DNA of 64,000 nucleotides, from NCBI RefSeq assembly GCF_005280205.1, contig NZ_SUND01000008.1, positions 62,001-126,000 of the forward strand, written 5' to 3'. Shown here in pieces: positions 33,440 to 42,950 of the stretch. Each line of letters begins with the position of its first letter. Within the stretch, counting starts at the first letter, position 1. Position numbers and translations under genes: made by a program. The DNA comes from Bacillus yapensis (GTDB lineage Bacteria; Bacillota; Bacilli; Bacillales; Cytobacillaceae). A model generated the notes under the pieces. The model was not told the DNA's origin, made no database searches, and saw nothing but the letters and a program-made list of their open reading frames with translations.

Positions 33440-35419
33440 ATGACAAAAGGGTATTTAAAAGCAGAAGATTTATATAAGCTGAAATCAGTGGCAGACCCAC
33501 GTCTAAGCAGTAATGGAAAGGATCTTGTGTATGTGGAGACAAAGATCTCTGAAGAGAAGGATGAATATGTTTCCAATCTTTATTACATAGATGTAGAACA
33601 GAAAACAACGCCTGTTCAATGGACATATGGGGAACACCGCAATCATTCTCCACGCTGGTCACCAGCGCAACAAGAAGTAGCTTTCGTCTCCAATCGCAGT
33701 GGCAAGAATCAAATTTACGTATTAAAAGCAACAGGTGGAGAAGCACGTCAAGTGACTGAGTGCACAAATGGAGCATCTAATCCAGTTTGGTCTCCAGATG
33801 GCAAAAAAATTGCCTTCAACGTTTCTCTAGGTGAAGAAGAACAACTAGTAGAAAAGGATAAAAAAGAAGAGAAAAAACTTGTTCCATTAGAAGTAGATAA
33901 AATGAAGTATAAATCAGATGCTGCTGGCTTCTGGAATGGAAAGTATTCACAAATTGCTGTAGTGGACCTAGAAACAGGCGACACAGAATTAGTGACAAAA
34001 GGGAAAAATGATTATCATCTGCAAGGCTGGTCACCAGATGGAAAACACCTAGCAGTGTCAACAGACCTCAACGAGGACTTAGATTTCTCCTTTGTGAGTG
34101 ATGTGTATCTATTAGATATACAGACAAAAGAACTTGAAAAAATTACAAACAGTAATGGATACTTTGGTGGTGTTACGTGGTCTCCAAATGGAAGATACAT
34201 TGGTCTTCTTGGACATGAAAGAGAGTATGACAATGCAACCCTAAGTAAGATTTGGGTGTACGATACAGAGCAAAAAGAACTTTCTTGTTTAACAGCTGAA
34301 ACCGATTTATTGATTGGTGATTATGCAATTGGAGATTTTCAACAAGGAGCTGTTTCACCTGGTCTACTTTGGACTGAGAATAATGAAAGCTTCTATTTCC
34401 TTGCTTCTGATCATGGGAATACGGCGGTCTATTACGGCTCGCTACAGGGAGAATTGTATCCAGCCCTATTGGAAAATCAGCATGTGTATGGATTAACAAC
34501 AGGTGGGACATTAAATCGAGCAGTAGTGGCGATTAGTAAACCAACATTGCATGGAGAACTATTCCTTCTAGACGTTCCAACAGGAAATCTAGAACAATTA
34601 ACTGAGGTTAATAAAGAATACACAGATGAAGTGAAGCTAGCAGAAGTAGAGGAAATCGAATTTAAATCGAAGGATGATTGGGACCTTCATGGTTGGATCA
34701 TGAAGCCAGCAAACTTTGAAGAAGGAAAGAAATATCCGCTTATTCTTGAAATTCACGGTGGGCCACATGCGATGTATGCCAATTCCTATTTCCATGAGTT
34801 TCAAATGTTAGCGGCAGAAGGGTATGCTGTGTTATACATTAACCCACGAGGCAGCCATGGCTATGGACAAAAATTTGTCGACGCAGTTAGAGGCGATTAT
34901 GGTGGAAGAGACTATGCAGACCTAATGGAAGCCGTCGATTATGCTTTAGAGCAATACGACTTTATCGATGAAACGAAGCTTGGCGTAACAGGCGGAAGTT
35001 ATGGAGGCTTCATGACAAACTGGATCGTTGGTCATACAAATCGCTTCAAAGCGGCAGTAACCCAGCGCTCCATTTCCAACTGGATTAGCTTTTATGGTGT
35101 AAGTGACATTGGCTACTATTTTAATGCATGGCAAATTAAGAGTGAATTAGAAGATGCGGAAACCTTATGGAAGCACTCACCACTTGCTTATGTGAAAAAC
35201 GTTGAGACTCCACTTCTCATTCTTCATAGCGAAAAGGACTTCCGTTGTCCAATTGAGCAAGCAGAGCAACTATTTATTGCCTTAAAACATCGTAAGAAGG
35301 AAACAAAGTTTGTTCGTTTCCCTGAATCCAATCATGAGCTTTCACGAAGCGGAAAACCTAGTTTAAGAATTGCTAGATTAAATTACATTTTAAATTGGTT
35401 CCATGAGTATATTAAATAA
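33440..35419 (+). CDS. S9-family prolyl oligopeptidase-like serine peptidase (YuxL-like)
   Basis: The 659-residue protein starts MTKGYLKAEDLYKLKSVADP at 33440, 9 bp behind GGAGG. An N-terminal beta-propeller (about residues 10-400) contains WSPxG repeats such as NPVWSPDGKKIAF, LQGWSPDGKHLAV and GVTWSPNGRYIG. The C-terminal alpha/beta hydrolase domain (about 410-659) has nucleophile Ser in VTGGSYGGFMTNW, Asp in HSEKDFRCP and His in ESNHELSR. It matches acylaminoacyl/dipeptidyl peptidases such as B. subtilis YuxL. There is no signal peptide, so it likely trims peptides in the cytosol. A terminator follows. Confidence 0.93.
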   Translation: MTKGYLKAEDLYKLKSVADPRLSSNGKDLVYVETKISEEKDEYVSNLYYIDVEQKTTPVQWTYGEHRNHSPRWSPAQQEVAFVSNRSGKNQIYVLKATGGEARQVTECTNGASNPVWSPDGKKIAFNVSLGEEEQLVEKDKKEEKKLVPLEVDKMKYKSDAAGFWNGKYSQIAVVDLETGDTELVTKGKNDYHLQGWSPDGKHLAVSTDLNEDLDFSFVSDVYLLDIQTKELEKITNSNGYFGGVTWSPNGRYIGLLGHEREYDNATLSKIWVYDTEQKELSCLTAETDLLIGDYAIGDFQQGAVSPGLLWTENNESFYFLASDHGNTAVYYGSLQGELYPALLENQHVYGLTTGGTLNRAVVAISKPTLHGELFLLDVPTGNLEQLTEVNKEYTDEVKLAEVEEIEFKSKDDWDLHGWIMKPANFEEGKKYPLILEIHGGPHAMYANSYFHEFQMLAAEGYAVLYINPRGSHGYGQKFVDAVRGDYGGRDYADLMEAVDYALEQYDFIDETKLGVTGGSYGGFMTNWIVGHTNRFKAAVTQRSISNWISFYGVSDIGYYFNAWQIKSELEDAETLWKHSPLAYVKNVETPLLILHSEKDFRCPIEQAEQLFIALKHRKKETKFVRFPESNHELSRSGKPSLRIARLNYILNWFHEYIK

Positions 35420-35430
35420 TAAGAAGACTA

Positions 35431-35465
35431 AACCGCAAAGCTTAAGTTTTGCGGTTCTTTTTATC
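35431..35465 (+). terminator. Intrinsic terminator after the S9 peptidase gene
   Basis: AACCGCAAA and TTTGCGGTT form a 9-bp stem around GCTTAAGT, followed by CTTTTTATC. Confidence 0.85.
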
Positions 35466-35740
35466 TCAGGTAAATACTAGTCCTCCTTCAAATTAGAAAA
35501 ATCCCTCAATTTTTGGTACTCTTGAATTAAATAAACTTCATACTACTATCGAATGAATATTTAGTGAAAATTTATCTGTCTAGTCATTTATAAGAGTTTA
35601 TAATAAAGATACAGAAAAATGTGATAATGTTCGTTTTTGAACATAATAAATGATTTCTTATTAATTTCGAAACCTCTAGCGCAAAAAATATGTCCAATAT
35701 AGTACGGAGTAAAATTTCTTAAATGAAAGGTATTTTTTAA
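35466..35740 (+). promoter_or_regulatory. Leader of the LCP gene with -10 box and an inverted repeat
   Basis: A perfect TATAAT lies at 35599-35604, without a convincing -35 box. Just past the expected transcript start, ATAATGTTC and GAACATAAT flank GTTTTT at 35624-35647 (8 of 9 pairs). It could be an operator or an RNA hairpin. No gene is visible in these 275 bp. Confidence 0.4.
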
Positions 35741-36694
35741 ATGAGATATGAGAGACAAGTGAAAAAGAAAAAAAGAAAATGGAAAGTGTTCCTCCTCATT
35801 ATTTTGCTATTGGTGGTAGGGGCGATTATCTATAGTTATTTTCAATATAAACAAGGGGTATCGCAATCGTTAGACAAAGTAGATAACGAAACGATTGTAC
35901 AGGAAGAATATGAATTTAACGGAGAAAAAGACCGTTATGGAGGAACGAATGTCCTTCTCCTTGGTAGTGATTCTCGAGGAGAGGAAAAGTCGCGGGCAGA
36001 TACAATCATGGTTGCGAGATATCATCCGGATACAGGTTCTTATAAATTAATTTCCATTATGCGGGATACTTATGTCGAAATTCCAGGTCATGGTGAGAAT
36101 CGGATCAACACCGCTTTTGCACTTGGTGGTCCAGAATTACTTAGAGAAACAATCAAAGAAAATTTTGACTTAGATATTCAGTATTATGCCATCGTGGATT
36201 TCCAAGGTTTTGTTCATTTGGTTGATGAGGCTTTTCCAAAAGGCGTAAGAATCGATGTTGAGAAAAAAATGTCTGAAAATATTGGTGTCACACTAGAGCC
36301 TGGTGTTCAATATTTAGATGGAGAGCATCTATTAGGGTATGTTCGATTCCGTCACGATGCCATCGGGGATTTCGGAAGAGTGGAGAGACAACAAAAGGTG
36401 GTCAAACAAATAGGTAGCCAGCTGACCAGCATTCAAACGATACCGAAGCTGCCGAAATTGATTGGTGTTGTCACACCTTTCATAAATACGAATATGGACA
36501 CCGGAGATATGCTGTATATTGGGAAAGACTTTTTATCCAAGGAAAACCGCAATATCGATTCTTTAAGAATTCCAGTTGATGGTTCGTGGAATGATCCAAC
36601 TATTAACAATGCATCAGTGCTCACAATCGACCTAGAAGAAAATAAAGCAGCGATTCATGATTTTCTTGTAGAACAAAAAAGCCCAATCGAATAA
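35741..36694 (+). CDS. LytR-CpsA-Psr (LCP) family cell-wall transferase
   Basis: The 317-residue protein has a basic N-terminus, one membrane anchor (about residues 14-34) and an extracellular LCP domain. LCP motifs are NVLLLGSDSRGEEKSRADTI at about 70-89, with the Arg and Asp residues that bind the polyprenyl pyrophosphate and Mg, then ISIMRDTYVEIPGHGENRIN, and LLGYVRFRHDAIGDFGRVERQ split around residue 205. LCP enzymes move teichoic acids or polysaccharides from undecaprenyl phosphate to peptidoglycan. Size resembles B. subtilis TagT/TagU/TagV, but which one it matches is not clear from sequence alone. Confidence 0.92.
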   Translation: MRYERQVKKKKRKWKVFLLIILLLVVGAIIYSYFQYKQGVSQSLDKVDNETIVQEEYEFNGEKDRYGGTNVLLLGSDSRGEEKSRADTIMVARYHPDTGSYKLISIMRDTYVEIPGHGENRINTAFALGGPELLRETIKENFDLDIQYYAIVDFQGFVHLVDEAFPKGVRIDVEKKMSENIGVTLEPGVQYLDGEHLLGYVRFRHDAIGDFGRVERQQKVVKQIGSQLTSIQTIPKLPKLIGVVTPFINTNMDTGDMLYIGKDFLSKENRNIDSLRIPVDGSWNDPTINNASVLTIDLEENKAAIHDFLVEQKSPIE

Positions 36695-36732
36695 AAACAA
36701 ATTCTCTCATATTTTTTAAAGGAGATATTTAA

Positions 36733-37350
36733 GTGGAAGTTGAAGTTTTAAAAGAATGGTTCACATTAGAAAATATAATGGAAATTATCGAAGACTACCG
36801 TGCAATTGGACCGATTCCAGGGATATTATTACCTATGCTAGAAGCCTTTTTGCCTTTTCTGCCATTGGTGATCTTTGTGATGGCGAACGCCAATGCTTTT
36901 GGGTTATGGTTTGGATTTCTCTTTTCTTGGGTAGGAGCATCTGTAGGAGCGTTGCTTGTCTTTCTTCTTATTCGTCGATATGGGCAAAAAAGATTCCTCT
37001 CCTTCCTAAAGAAGAGCCCGAAGGTAAAGAAATTAATGGCATGGTTAGAAAGGCACGGATTTGGACCATTATTCTTATTACTATGCTTTCCATTTACGCC
37101 ATCAGCTGTTGTCAATATCGTGGCGGGTCTTTCGAAAATAAGCATCTATCAGTATATGCTAGCCGTTATAGCTGGAAAAATGGTGATGATTTTTACGATA
37201 AGCTTTGTTGGCTATGATATTCGATCACTGATTACACAGCCTATCCGAACAGCCATTGTAGGAGTCGTGATTTTCATCTTGTGGCTTGTTGGGAAACAAA
37301 TTGAAGTCAGACTAAATAAAAACGTGGAAAAGGAAAAACAAATTAGTTAA
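36733..37350 (+). CDS. yhjE: TVP38/TMEM64 (DedA-like) membrane protein, YhjE-like
   Basis: The 205-residue protein starts at a GTG at 36733 behind AAAGGAGAT. It has about five helices and the VTT/DedA-like features PGILLPMLEAFLPFLPLVIF, GASVGALLVFLLIRRYG and CFPFTPSAVVNIVAGLSKIS (about residue 118). B. subtilis yhjE has this size and sits immediately before sipV, the same order as here. Related VTT-domain proteins take part in lipid-carrier or phospholipid scrambling. A role in recycling envelope lipids next to an LCP gene and signal peptidase is an inference. Confidence 0.85.
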   Translation: MEVEVLKEWFTLENIMEIIEDYRAIGPIPGILLPMLEAFLPFLPLVIFVMANANAFGLWFGFLFSWVGASVGALLVFLLIRRYGQKRFLSFLKKSPKVKKLMAWLERHGFGPLFLLLCFPFTPSAVVNIVAGLSKISIYQYMLAVIAGKMVMIFTISFVGYDIRSLITQPIRTAIVGVVIFILWLVGKQIEVRLNKNVEKEKQIS

Positions 37351-37394
37351 GTCGACATTCTACATATAGCTAAATTTTCCTGGAGGTGAAGGAG

Positions 37395-37928
37395 TTGAGA
37401 GAAGAGGTAAAAAAAGAGGGCATTGAATGGATAAAAGCAGTGGGAATTGGTCTTATTTTAGTTGTTTTCATTCGTGCATTTTTCTTTTCTAATTATGTCG
37501 TAGAGGGTGAATCGATGAGACCAACTCTCGAGGACGGAAATAAGCTGATTGTCAACAAGCTTGGCTATCAAATCGGAGATTTTAACCGCTTTGATGTCAT
37601 TGTTTTTCATGCAAACGAGGAAGAAGATTATGTGAAAAGAATCATCGGCTTGCCTGGAGATGAAATTGAATACAAAAACGACCAGTTGATTATTAATGGG
37701 AAGAAAGTCAATGAACCTTACCTCGATAAATATCGTAAACAACACCTCGCAATAAGGCTAACAGAGGATTTTACCTTAACCGTGCCAAAAGAGAAGCTTT
37801 TTGTCCTGGGAGATAATCGATTAAAAAGCTACGATAGTCGTCAATTCGGCTTTATCTCAATTGATCAAGTAGTGGGCAAAGTGAATTTACGCTATTGGCC
37901 AATTGATCATATGGATATGTCTTTTTAA
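37395..37928 (+). CDS. sipV: Type I signal peptidase (SipV-like)
   Basis: The 177-residue protein starts MREEVKKEGIEWIKAVG at the TTG at 37395, 8 bp behind GGAGG; a GTG at 37386 overlaps that ribosome site. One N-terminal membrane helix (about residues 13-32) precedes the catalytic Ser in VEGESMRPTL (near 43) and the catalytic Lys in DYVKRIIGLPGDEIEY (near 84). The late motif FVLGDNRLKSYDSRQFG is complete. It removes signal peptides from exported proteins at the outer face of the membrane. A large terminator follows. Confidence 0.93.
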   Translation: MREEVKKEGIEWIKAVGIGLILVVFIRAFFFSNYVVEGESMRPTLEDGNKLIVNKLGYQIGDFNRFDVIVFHANEEEDYVKRIIGLPGDEIEYKNDQLIINGKKVNEPYLDKYRKQHLAIRLTEDFTLTVPKEKLFVLGDNRLKSYDSRQFGFISIDQVVGKVNLRYWPIDHMDMSF

Positions 37929-37932
37929 AAAT

Positions 37933-37958
37933 CTCTTTTCTCAAACTTTGTTGCTTTT
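37933..37958 (-). repeat. Dispersed 3'-end motif, copy 1
   Basis: Read on the minus strand, AAAAGCAACAAAGTTTGAGA is followed by AAAGAG. The same motif occurs at 42989-43040 (split), 53197-53223 and, partly, 24459-24475. Confidence 0.6.
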
Positions 37959-37995
37959 AGGCTTTAAGATTATAACAAAAAAAACATACTAAGAT

Positions 37996-38039
37996 TAGTA
38001 GTGCGGACCAAGGCATTGGTTAGCACTACTATTTTTTTA
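37996..38039 (+). terminator. Strong terminator after sipV
   Basis: TAGTAGTGC and GCACTACTA form a perfect 9-bp stem, with an inner ACCAA/TTGGT pairing, followed by TTTTTTTAT. Confidence 0.88.
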
Positions 38040-38040
38040 T

Positions 38041-38233
38041 ATAGTAGAAGTGAAGAATAGGTCGGTGGCTCTTTGGGATCTAGAATCCGTAAAAAAAACT
38101 GACCTTCTTCATTTACCTTATTTGAATCAGGTTTAAGTATGTTGGATCCTTAAGATCGTGTATAAGAAATGGGAATCGATAAGTGTAAAATGAAGTCTTC
38201 AATCGTACTATACTAGAGAGAGGTGAAAGGAAC
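38041..38233 (+). ncRNA. Candidate bridge RNA of the IS110 element
   Basis: IS110-group elements encode a guide-like bridge RNA in the non-coding left end, before the transposase. Here arms 38048-38063 and 38101-38114 form a 14-bp stem with a two-base bulge and a 37-base loop containing a smaller GGAT/ATCC hairpin. A second structured part around GGATCC-TTAAGATC and ATCG/CGAT follows. The layout of two large loops is what a target-binding and donor-binding loop would look like. The assignment is by position and fold only. Confidence 0.4.
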
Positions 38234-39451
38234 GTGAAACATATTATTTCATTTGATGTAAGTATGGGGAAAAGTTACATGGTTATATACAACTCGTTTA
38301 AAGAGTGTGTATACGAAGGCGAATTTAATCACACTAAAACGGGCTTTGCTGAAGTCAAATTAAGGATTGATCAAATTATTATAAGCTATGGAGTGCTCCC
38401 TGAAATCGTGTTTGAATCTACAGGAGTCTACTCTAAGGCTTTAGAGCGTTTTATGAAAGAGAACCACTACCGATATTGCTTATTGAATCCTTTAGAGGCA
38501 AAGATTCAATGTGATTCCTTGCGAATCCATAAAACAGATCGAAGTGATGCGCATAAATTAGCCTTAACTCATTTTACGATGGATAGAAAAGAAAAAAAGG
38601 TGTCTGATTCAGTCTTTGATCAACTGAAATCACTTTCGCGATTCTACAGTGAATTGGACGACGAATTAACGGTTATTCGAAATCGATTACATAAGGTTAT
38701 GCAGGAAACTTTCCCAGAACTCGAGACCATTTTCACAAGAAAATCAGATTTGTTTTTAAACATTGCCCAACTCTTCCCCCACCCTGACTTTCTAATTGGG
38801 CACTCAAACACAGTTATTCGAAACAAAATTATAGCGAATACCAATAAAAATATTTCTAAGAACAGAGCTGAAAAGAAGGCACAGGAACTACTACTAGCTG
38901 CGGAACAATCCTATCCAGCTGTTTCATCAGTTGATGTTCTTTGTGAACAAGTAAGAATCTACTCCAAACGTTTTCAAGAGCTTTTAAATGAAAAAGACCG
39001 ATGTACCGAGAAAATGATTAAGCTCGCTGAACAAAGAGTAGAGTATAAGATCCTCCTAAGCTTTCCAGGTATAGGCCCAAATACAGCTGTAAGGCTAATG
39101 GCTGAGATTGGAGATATATTCAAATTTAATAATAATAAACAACTCAATGCTTTCGCAGGAATTGATATCAGACGCTTTCAATCTGGGAAGTCCTTCTATA
39201 AAGACAAGATTAACAAGCGTGGAAATAAGCACTTGCGTAAGCTACTGTTTATTATTATTCAAAATATGATTAGGCTACGTCGAAACGGGAATAACCACAT
39301 CGTTGATTATTACGACAAATTAAAAACGCAACCTTATAACAAATGTCATAAAGTTGCGTCCATCGCTTGTGTGAATAAACTACTAAAGAGTATCTTTCAT
39401 TTAATCACACATGGTATAAGCTATGACTACCGGCTAGCCACCTCATCATAG
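38234..39451 (+). CDS. IS110-family transposase
   Basis: The 405-residue protein starts at a GTG at 38234 behind AGGTGAAAGG. The N-terminal RuvC-like DEDD domain shows Asp in ISFDVSMGKS (near residue 8), Glu in VFESTGVYS (near 60) and Asp residues in HKTDRSDAHKLA (near 100). The C-terminal Transposase_20 domain has LLSFPGIGPNTAVRLMAEIG and FAGIDIRRFQSGKS, with the Ser proposed as the nucleophile, then KRGNKHLRKLLF. Length is normal and the frame is intact, so the element could be active. It would recombine donor and target under RNA guidance. Confidence 0.93.
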   Translation: MKHIISFDVSMGKSYMVIYNSFKECVYEGEFNHTKTGFAEVKLRIDQIIISYGVLPEIVFESTGVYSKALERFMKENHYRYCLLNPLEAKIQCDSLRIHKTDRSDAHKLALTHFTMDRKEKKVSDSVFDQLKSLSRFYSELDDELTVIRNRLHKVMQETFPELETIFTRKSDLFLNIAQLFPHPDFLIGHSNTVIRNKIIANTNKNISKNRAEKKAQELLLAAEQSYPAVSSVDVLCEQVRIYSKRFQELLNEKDRCTEKMIKLAEQRVEYKILLSFPGIGPNTAVRLMAEIGDIFKFNNNKQLNAFAGIDIRRFQSGKSFYKDKINKRGNKHLRKLLFIIIQNMIRLRRNGNNHIVDYYDKLKTQPYNKCHKVASIACVNKLLKSIFHLITHGISYDYRLATSS

Positions 39452-39477
39452 TTATACCTCACATTCTAACATATATT

Positions 39478-39513
39478 TAAGCCTATTCAAAAAATGATTA
39501 TAGATTAGGCTTA
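39478..39513 (+). terminator. Hairpin after the IS110 transposase gene
   Basis: TAAGCCTA and TAGGCTTA form an 8-bp inverted repeat with a 20-base AT-rich loop, followed by TTTGTCGTTTC. It may be a weak terminator or the right-end structure of the element. Confidence 0.45.
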
Positions 39514-39712
39514 TTTGTCGTTTCTTTCTCTTGTCCCCAAACAAAACAATGAACCCATCAAGAAGAAATATTTAAAAAATACTTGACTGGACGTAAGAAA
39601 CAGCCTTTGAAAAAATGAATGCATACTGAGGGGACTCGATTATTTTCGGGTTCCTATTTTTGTGCTACACTAATAAGAAAGAAAAGTCAGAAAATAAAAG
39701 GGGGGGGAGACG

Positions 39713-42700
39713 ATGGAAAAACCACTCGCTGTGATGAGGACAAAGCTCATTCCACCAAGGTTTCGTGAAGAATCACTTCGAAGAGCAAGGCTTACTCGAA
39801 AAATGAAAACGATTTCAAAGTATCCTTTGACGCTTGTTCATGCAGGTGCAGGCTATGGAAAAAGCACAGCATTATCATTATATGTTCATGATGAAGAAAT
39901 TCGTTGTTGTTGGTACTCGATCACCTCCTCTGACGATGATATTGTCCCTTTTCTGACTTATGTAATGGCTGCGGTCCAGAGCATAATTCCTTCTTTTGGT
40001 AAGGACCTAGCTGAGTATATGGAAAAAATGGATCCATATATCCGTGAAGAAGAAATTAGCCAGCTATGTACGGTATTTATAAATGAAATCGTTAGCTTAG
40101 AAGATGAAATAACGATAATATTGGATGATTTTCATCAAATTGAGCACTCGTACAACATAAATCACTGGATGGAGAAATTATTAGAGCACATACCGGAGAA
40201 TTTACATCTTATTGTCTCGAGTCGGAGCAGACCGCTTTGGAAATATCTTCGGAAAATGAAAGTTAGTAATCAACTACTAGAAATAACTAAGGAAGATCTC
40301 GTTTTAACAAAGGAGGAAGTCGAGCTCCTACTATATGATTTTTATCAACTTAGTTTAACGGAAGAACAACTTGAGGAAGTGTACCGTTTAACCGAGGGAT
40401 GGGTAATCGCTTTAGGGATGGTCGCCCAGCAAATTCCTGAATATCCAGAGCTGGTTTTTAAAGAGCCCTCGCTTTCATTAGAGGACTTATTTCACTATCT
40501 AGCGTTAGAGGTGTTTGAAAAGCAGCCACCAATGATTCAACAGTTTCTTGAGCAAACAAGTGTGCTTGAGGAAATTGATGAAGAAATATGTAATGAGGTC
40601 CTTGGGCTTACTGGTTCGAGAGCGATGTTACAGCAAATTCATGAGCGAAATCTATTTATCCAAAAATTGGGGGATAATCAATTTCGCTATCATGCGTTAT
40701 TTAAAGAATTTCTAGAGGAACAGTTGCGCACGAATCAACCTCGAAGTTTTGCATTAATTCATGAACGATGTGCTCGTTTTTTCGAGAAAAAAGAACAATG
40801 GGAAACGGCTATTAGACATTATGAAAAAATGGGCCATATTCAAGCAGTTGCAGCACTTTTAAATGATTATGGTTCAAAGCTTCTTGAGAGTGGAAAGCTA
40901 GAAAGCTTATACGACCGTTTAGGTAAAGTTCCGGATGAAATTAAGGATCAATTTTTCAAGCTGTGGTTTTTGCAAGGTGAGGTGGAGCGCTATCGCTCTT
41001 TATATATGGAAGCATCTGTTTCATATGATCGGGCGATTGTGGAGGCTGATAAAAGAGGCAATCAGCTTGAAAAAAGCAAAGCGTTAGAAGGAAAAGCACA
41101 AATATTTCTTGATACGATTCAGCCGTTCAATGCGGAACGCTTATTGTATCAGGCGATTGAAATTCGAGAAAATAGTGATATAAGCCCCGAAGAAGAAACT
41201 CATAAGCTGTATCGGTTGCTAGCAGAGAATTTAATCAACTCAGGGAAGGCAAAGAAGGCGGAGAAATGGATAAAGAGAGCACAAGCCTTCCATGAAAATA
41301 TTGTTGATGGGAATTTAGAAGCAAGGCTTTATTTACGGACAGGTCGGTTAGAGGAAGCGAGAAAAACGTTACTGTCAGCGAGAAAGTTATCGAATATGCA
41401 AAAACTTCCCCAGTCTCATCGTGAAACCGATTTATTATTAGCACTTATTGAAGCATTTAAAGGAAATGATGAGGAGTCCAAGAAGTTGGCCCAAGCTGGC
41501 ATTCAATACGGAATTGAAATTCATTCCCCATTTGTGGAAGCTTGTGGTTGGATTCGAATGGGTCATGCAGTTCAACTCATTCATCACTATGAAAATACTT
41601 TGGCAAAAAAGTGCTATGAAACGGCGTTAGACATTATGGAACAGATTCAAGTTGAGAGAGGAAAAGCTGAGCCCTTAATGGGGTTATGCATTTTATATGG
41701 AAGTAAGGGAGAATATGAGCGTGCCATTGAAATGGGAGAAGCAGCCCTGCAAGAGACGGAAAAGGTCAAGGATCTGTGGCTTTCATCTTTAATTATGTTA
41801 GGAATGGGGATTGCCTCTATAAATAATGACCGGCTTGAGGAAGCATTTATTTATTTTCAAAAGGCGGAAAAAATGTTCGTTGAGTGCCAAGATGAATATG
41901 GGAAAATGCTGAGCTTTTTTTGGCTATCTTATTGTTCTTTTTTAGGGCAAGAGGAAGAGAATTTTAAGAAATATATCCTTCAGTTTTTAAAAAATGTACG
42001 TCTTGGAAACTATGAATATATTTTTCATAAAAGAACTCTCTTTGGCCCAAGAGACCTGCAAATCTTTGCCCCGTTATTAATTGAAGCACATCGAAAAAAT
42101 ATTTCCTCAGGTTACACAGGAAAGCTTTTACAGGATATGGGTATATACCAGCTTGATTCCCATCCAGGATATACTCTTAGAATAAAAGCCTTGGGGCAAT
42201 TTAAAGTATGGCTCGGGAACAAAGAAGTAGAAGAAAAAGATTGGCAAAGAGGAAAAGCGAAGGAACTTCTTCAGCTATTTATGACCCATATTCGCCATAT
42301 GTTTACGAAGGAAGAAATCTTTCAAAAGCTATGGCCAACCTTAGATGAAAAAGGTGCGACGAGAGATTTTAAAGTTGCGCTAAATGCTCTGCACAGCGCT
42401 TTAGAGCCGAATCGAAAAGCACGAGAAACACCATTTTTTGTAATCAGAGAAGGGGCTACATATGGAATAAATGTCGCTGCTAGAATTGAATTAGATGCAT
42501 CAGAATTTGAAGAGTGGGTCACGCTAGGACTTGATGAGAGTGAGCGGAATCAAGCGATTTCTTGTTTGGAACGAGGTCTCCAAATTTATAAAGGAGATTA
42601 TTTGCATGAACGGTTATATGACGATTGGTGCTTAAATGAACGGGAAAGATTGCTTGTTCTCTTTTTAAGAGGAGCCGAAAAGCTCGCCCAATTGTATGTG

Positions 42701-42949
42701 CGAATTGAGGATTATAATAAGGCGATCTATTGGTGTGAACGAATTATCGAGAAGGACCGGACATGGGAAGAAGCATATCGGCTAATCATGTACTGTTATT
42801 ATCGAAAAAACAATCGACCTTTTGCTTTGAAGTGGTATAAGAAATGTAGCGAAATCTTAGAAGAAGAGTTAGGAGTCACCCCTCTCGATCCTACTCGTCA
42901 CATGTATGAAATGATTCTAGAAGCGGAAGAAAATATCGAACCGATTTGA
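39713..42949 (+). CDS. Large STAND-ATPase/TPR/BTAD transcriptional activator
   Basis: The 1078-residue protein starts behind GGGGGGGAGACG. The N-terminal MalT-like ATPase has Walker A HAGAGYGKST (residues 43-52), Walker B ITIILDDFHQIEH (about 133-145) and sensor VSSRSRPLWK. A helical TPR-like middle spans about residues 340-800. The C-terminus has a winged helix beginning LRIKALGQFKVWLGNKEVEE (about 824) with KAKELLQLFM and RDFKVALNALHSALEP, then a bacterial transcriptional activation domain (BTAD) rich in TPRs to the end (DYLHERLYDDW, RDRTWEEAYRLIM-like segment). This is a SARP-like DNA-binding end on a ligand-gated STAND body. It precedes the Liv-type operon and likely activates it through the TGTAAC repeats at 43044 and 50798. 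Confidence 0.88.
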   Translation: MEKPLAVMRTKLIPPRFREESLRRARLTRKMKTISKYPLTLVHAGAGYGKSTALSLYVHDEEIRCCWYSITSSDDDIVPFLTYVMAAVQSIIPSFGKDLAEYMEKMDPYIREEEISQLCTVFINEIVSLEDEITIILDDFHQIEHSYNINHWMEKLLEHIPENLHLIVSSRSRPLWKYLRKMKVSNQLLEITKEDLVLTKEEVELLLYDFYQLSLTEEQLEEVYRLTEGWVIALGMVAQQIPEYPELVFKEPSLSLEDLFHYLALEVFEKQPPMIQQFLEQTSVLEEIDEEICNEVLGLTGSRAMLQQIHERNLFIQKLGDNQFRYHALFKEFLEEQLRTNQPRSFALIHERCARFFEKKEQWETAIRHYEKMGHIQAVAALLNDYGSKLLESGKLESLYDRLGKVPDEIKDQFFKLWFLQGEVERYRSLYMEASVSYDRAIVEADKRGNQLEKSKALEGKAQIFLDTIQPFNAERLLYQAIEIRENSDISPEEETHKLYRLLAENLINSGKAKKAEKWIKRAQAFHENIVDGNLEARLYLRTGRLEEARKTLLSARKLSNMQKLPQSHRETDLLLALIEAFKGNDEESKKLAQAGIQYGIEIHSPFVEACGWIRMGHAVQLIHHYENTLAKKCYETALDIMEQIQVERGKAEPLMGLCILYGSKGEYERAIEMGEAALQETEKVKDLWLSSLIMLGMGIASINNDRLEEAFIYFQKAEKMFVECQDEYGKMLSFFWLSYCSFLGQEEENFKKYILQFLKNVRLGNYEYIFHKRTLFGPRDLQIFAPLLIEAHRKNISSGYTGKLLQDMGIYQLDSHPGYTLRIKALGQFKVWLGNKEVEEKDWQRGKAKELLQLFMTHIRHMFTKEEIFQKLWPTLDEKGATRDFKVALNALHSALEPNRKARETPFFVIREGATYGINVAARIELDASEFEEWVTLGLDESERNQAISCLERGLQIYKGDYLHERLYDDWCLNERERLLVLFLRGAEKLAQLYVRIEDYNKAIYWCERIIEKDRTWEEAYRLIMYCYYRKNNRPFALKWYKKCSEILEEELGVTPLDPTRHMYEMILEAEENIEPI

Positions 42950-42950
42950 G

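Larger units (their letters stand above)
38041..39513 (+). mobile_element. IS110-family insertion sequence (approximate ends)
   Basis: A transposase gene of the IS110 family is preceded by about 190 bp of structured non-coding DNA and followed by a hairpin at 39478-39513. IS110 elements have no long terminal inverted repeats and make no target duplication, so the ends cannot be fixed from one copy. I bound the element by the sipV terminator on the left and the hairpin on the right. Confidence 0.6.

Noticed and set aside
33417-34511. Minus-strand reading frames inside the S9 peptidase gene
   Set aside because: They lie wholly within a well-supported gene and show no start signals or family motifs.
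35624-35647. LexA box before the LCP gene
   Set aside because: The dyad has GTTC and GAAC arms in the opposite order to the SOS box and a 6-bp centre.
39452-39712. Additional TGTAAC-type activator site before the BTAD gene itself
   Set aside because: No such repeats are present upstream of the activator gene, so autoregulation through this element is not supported.
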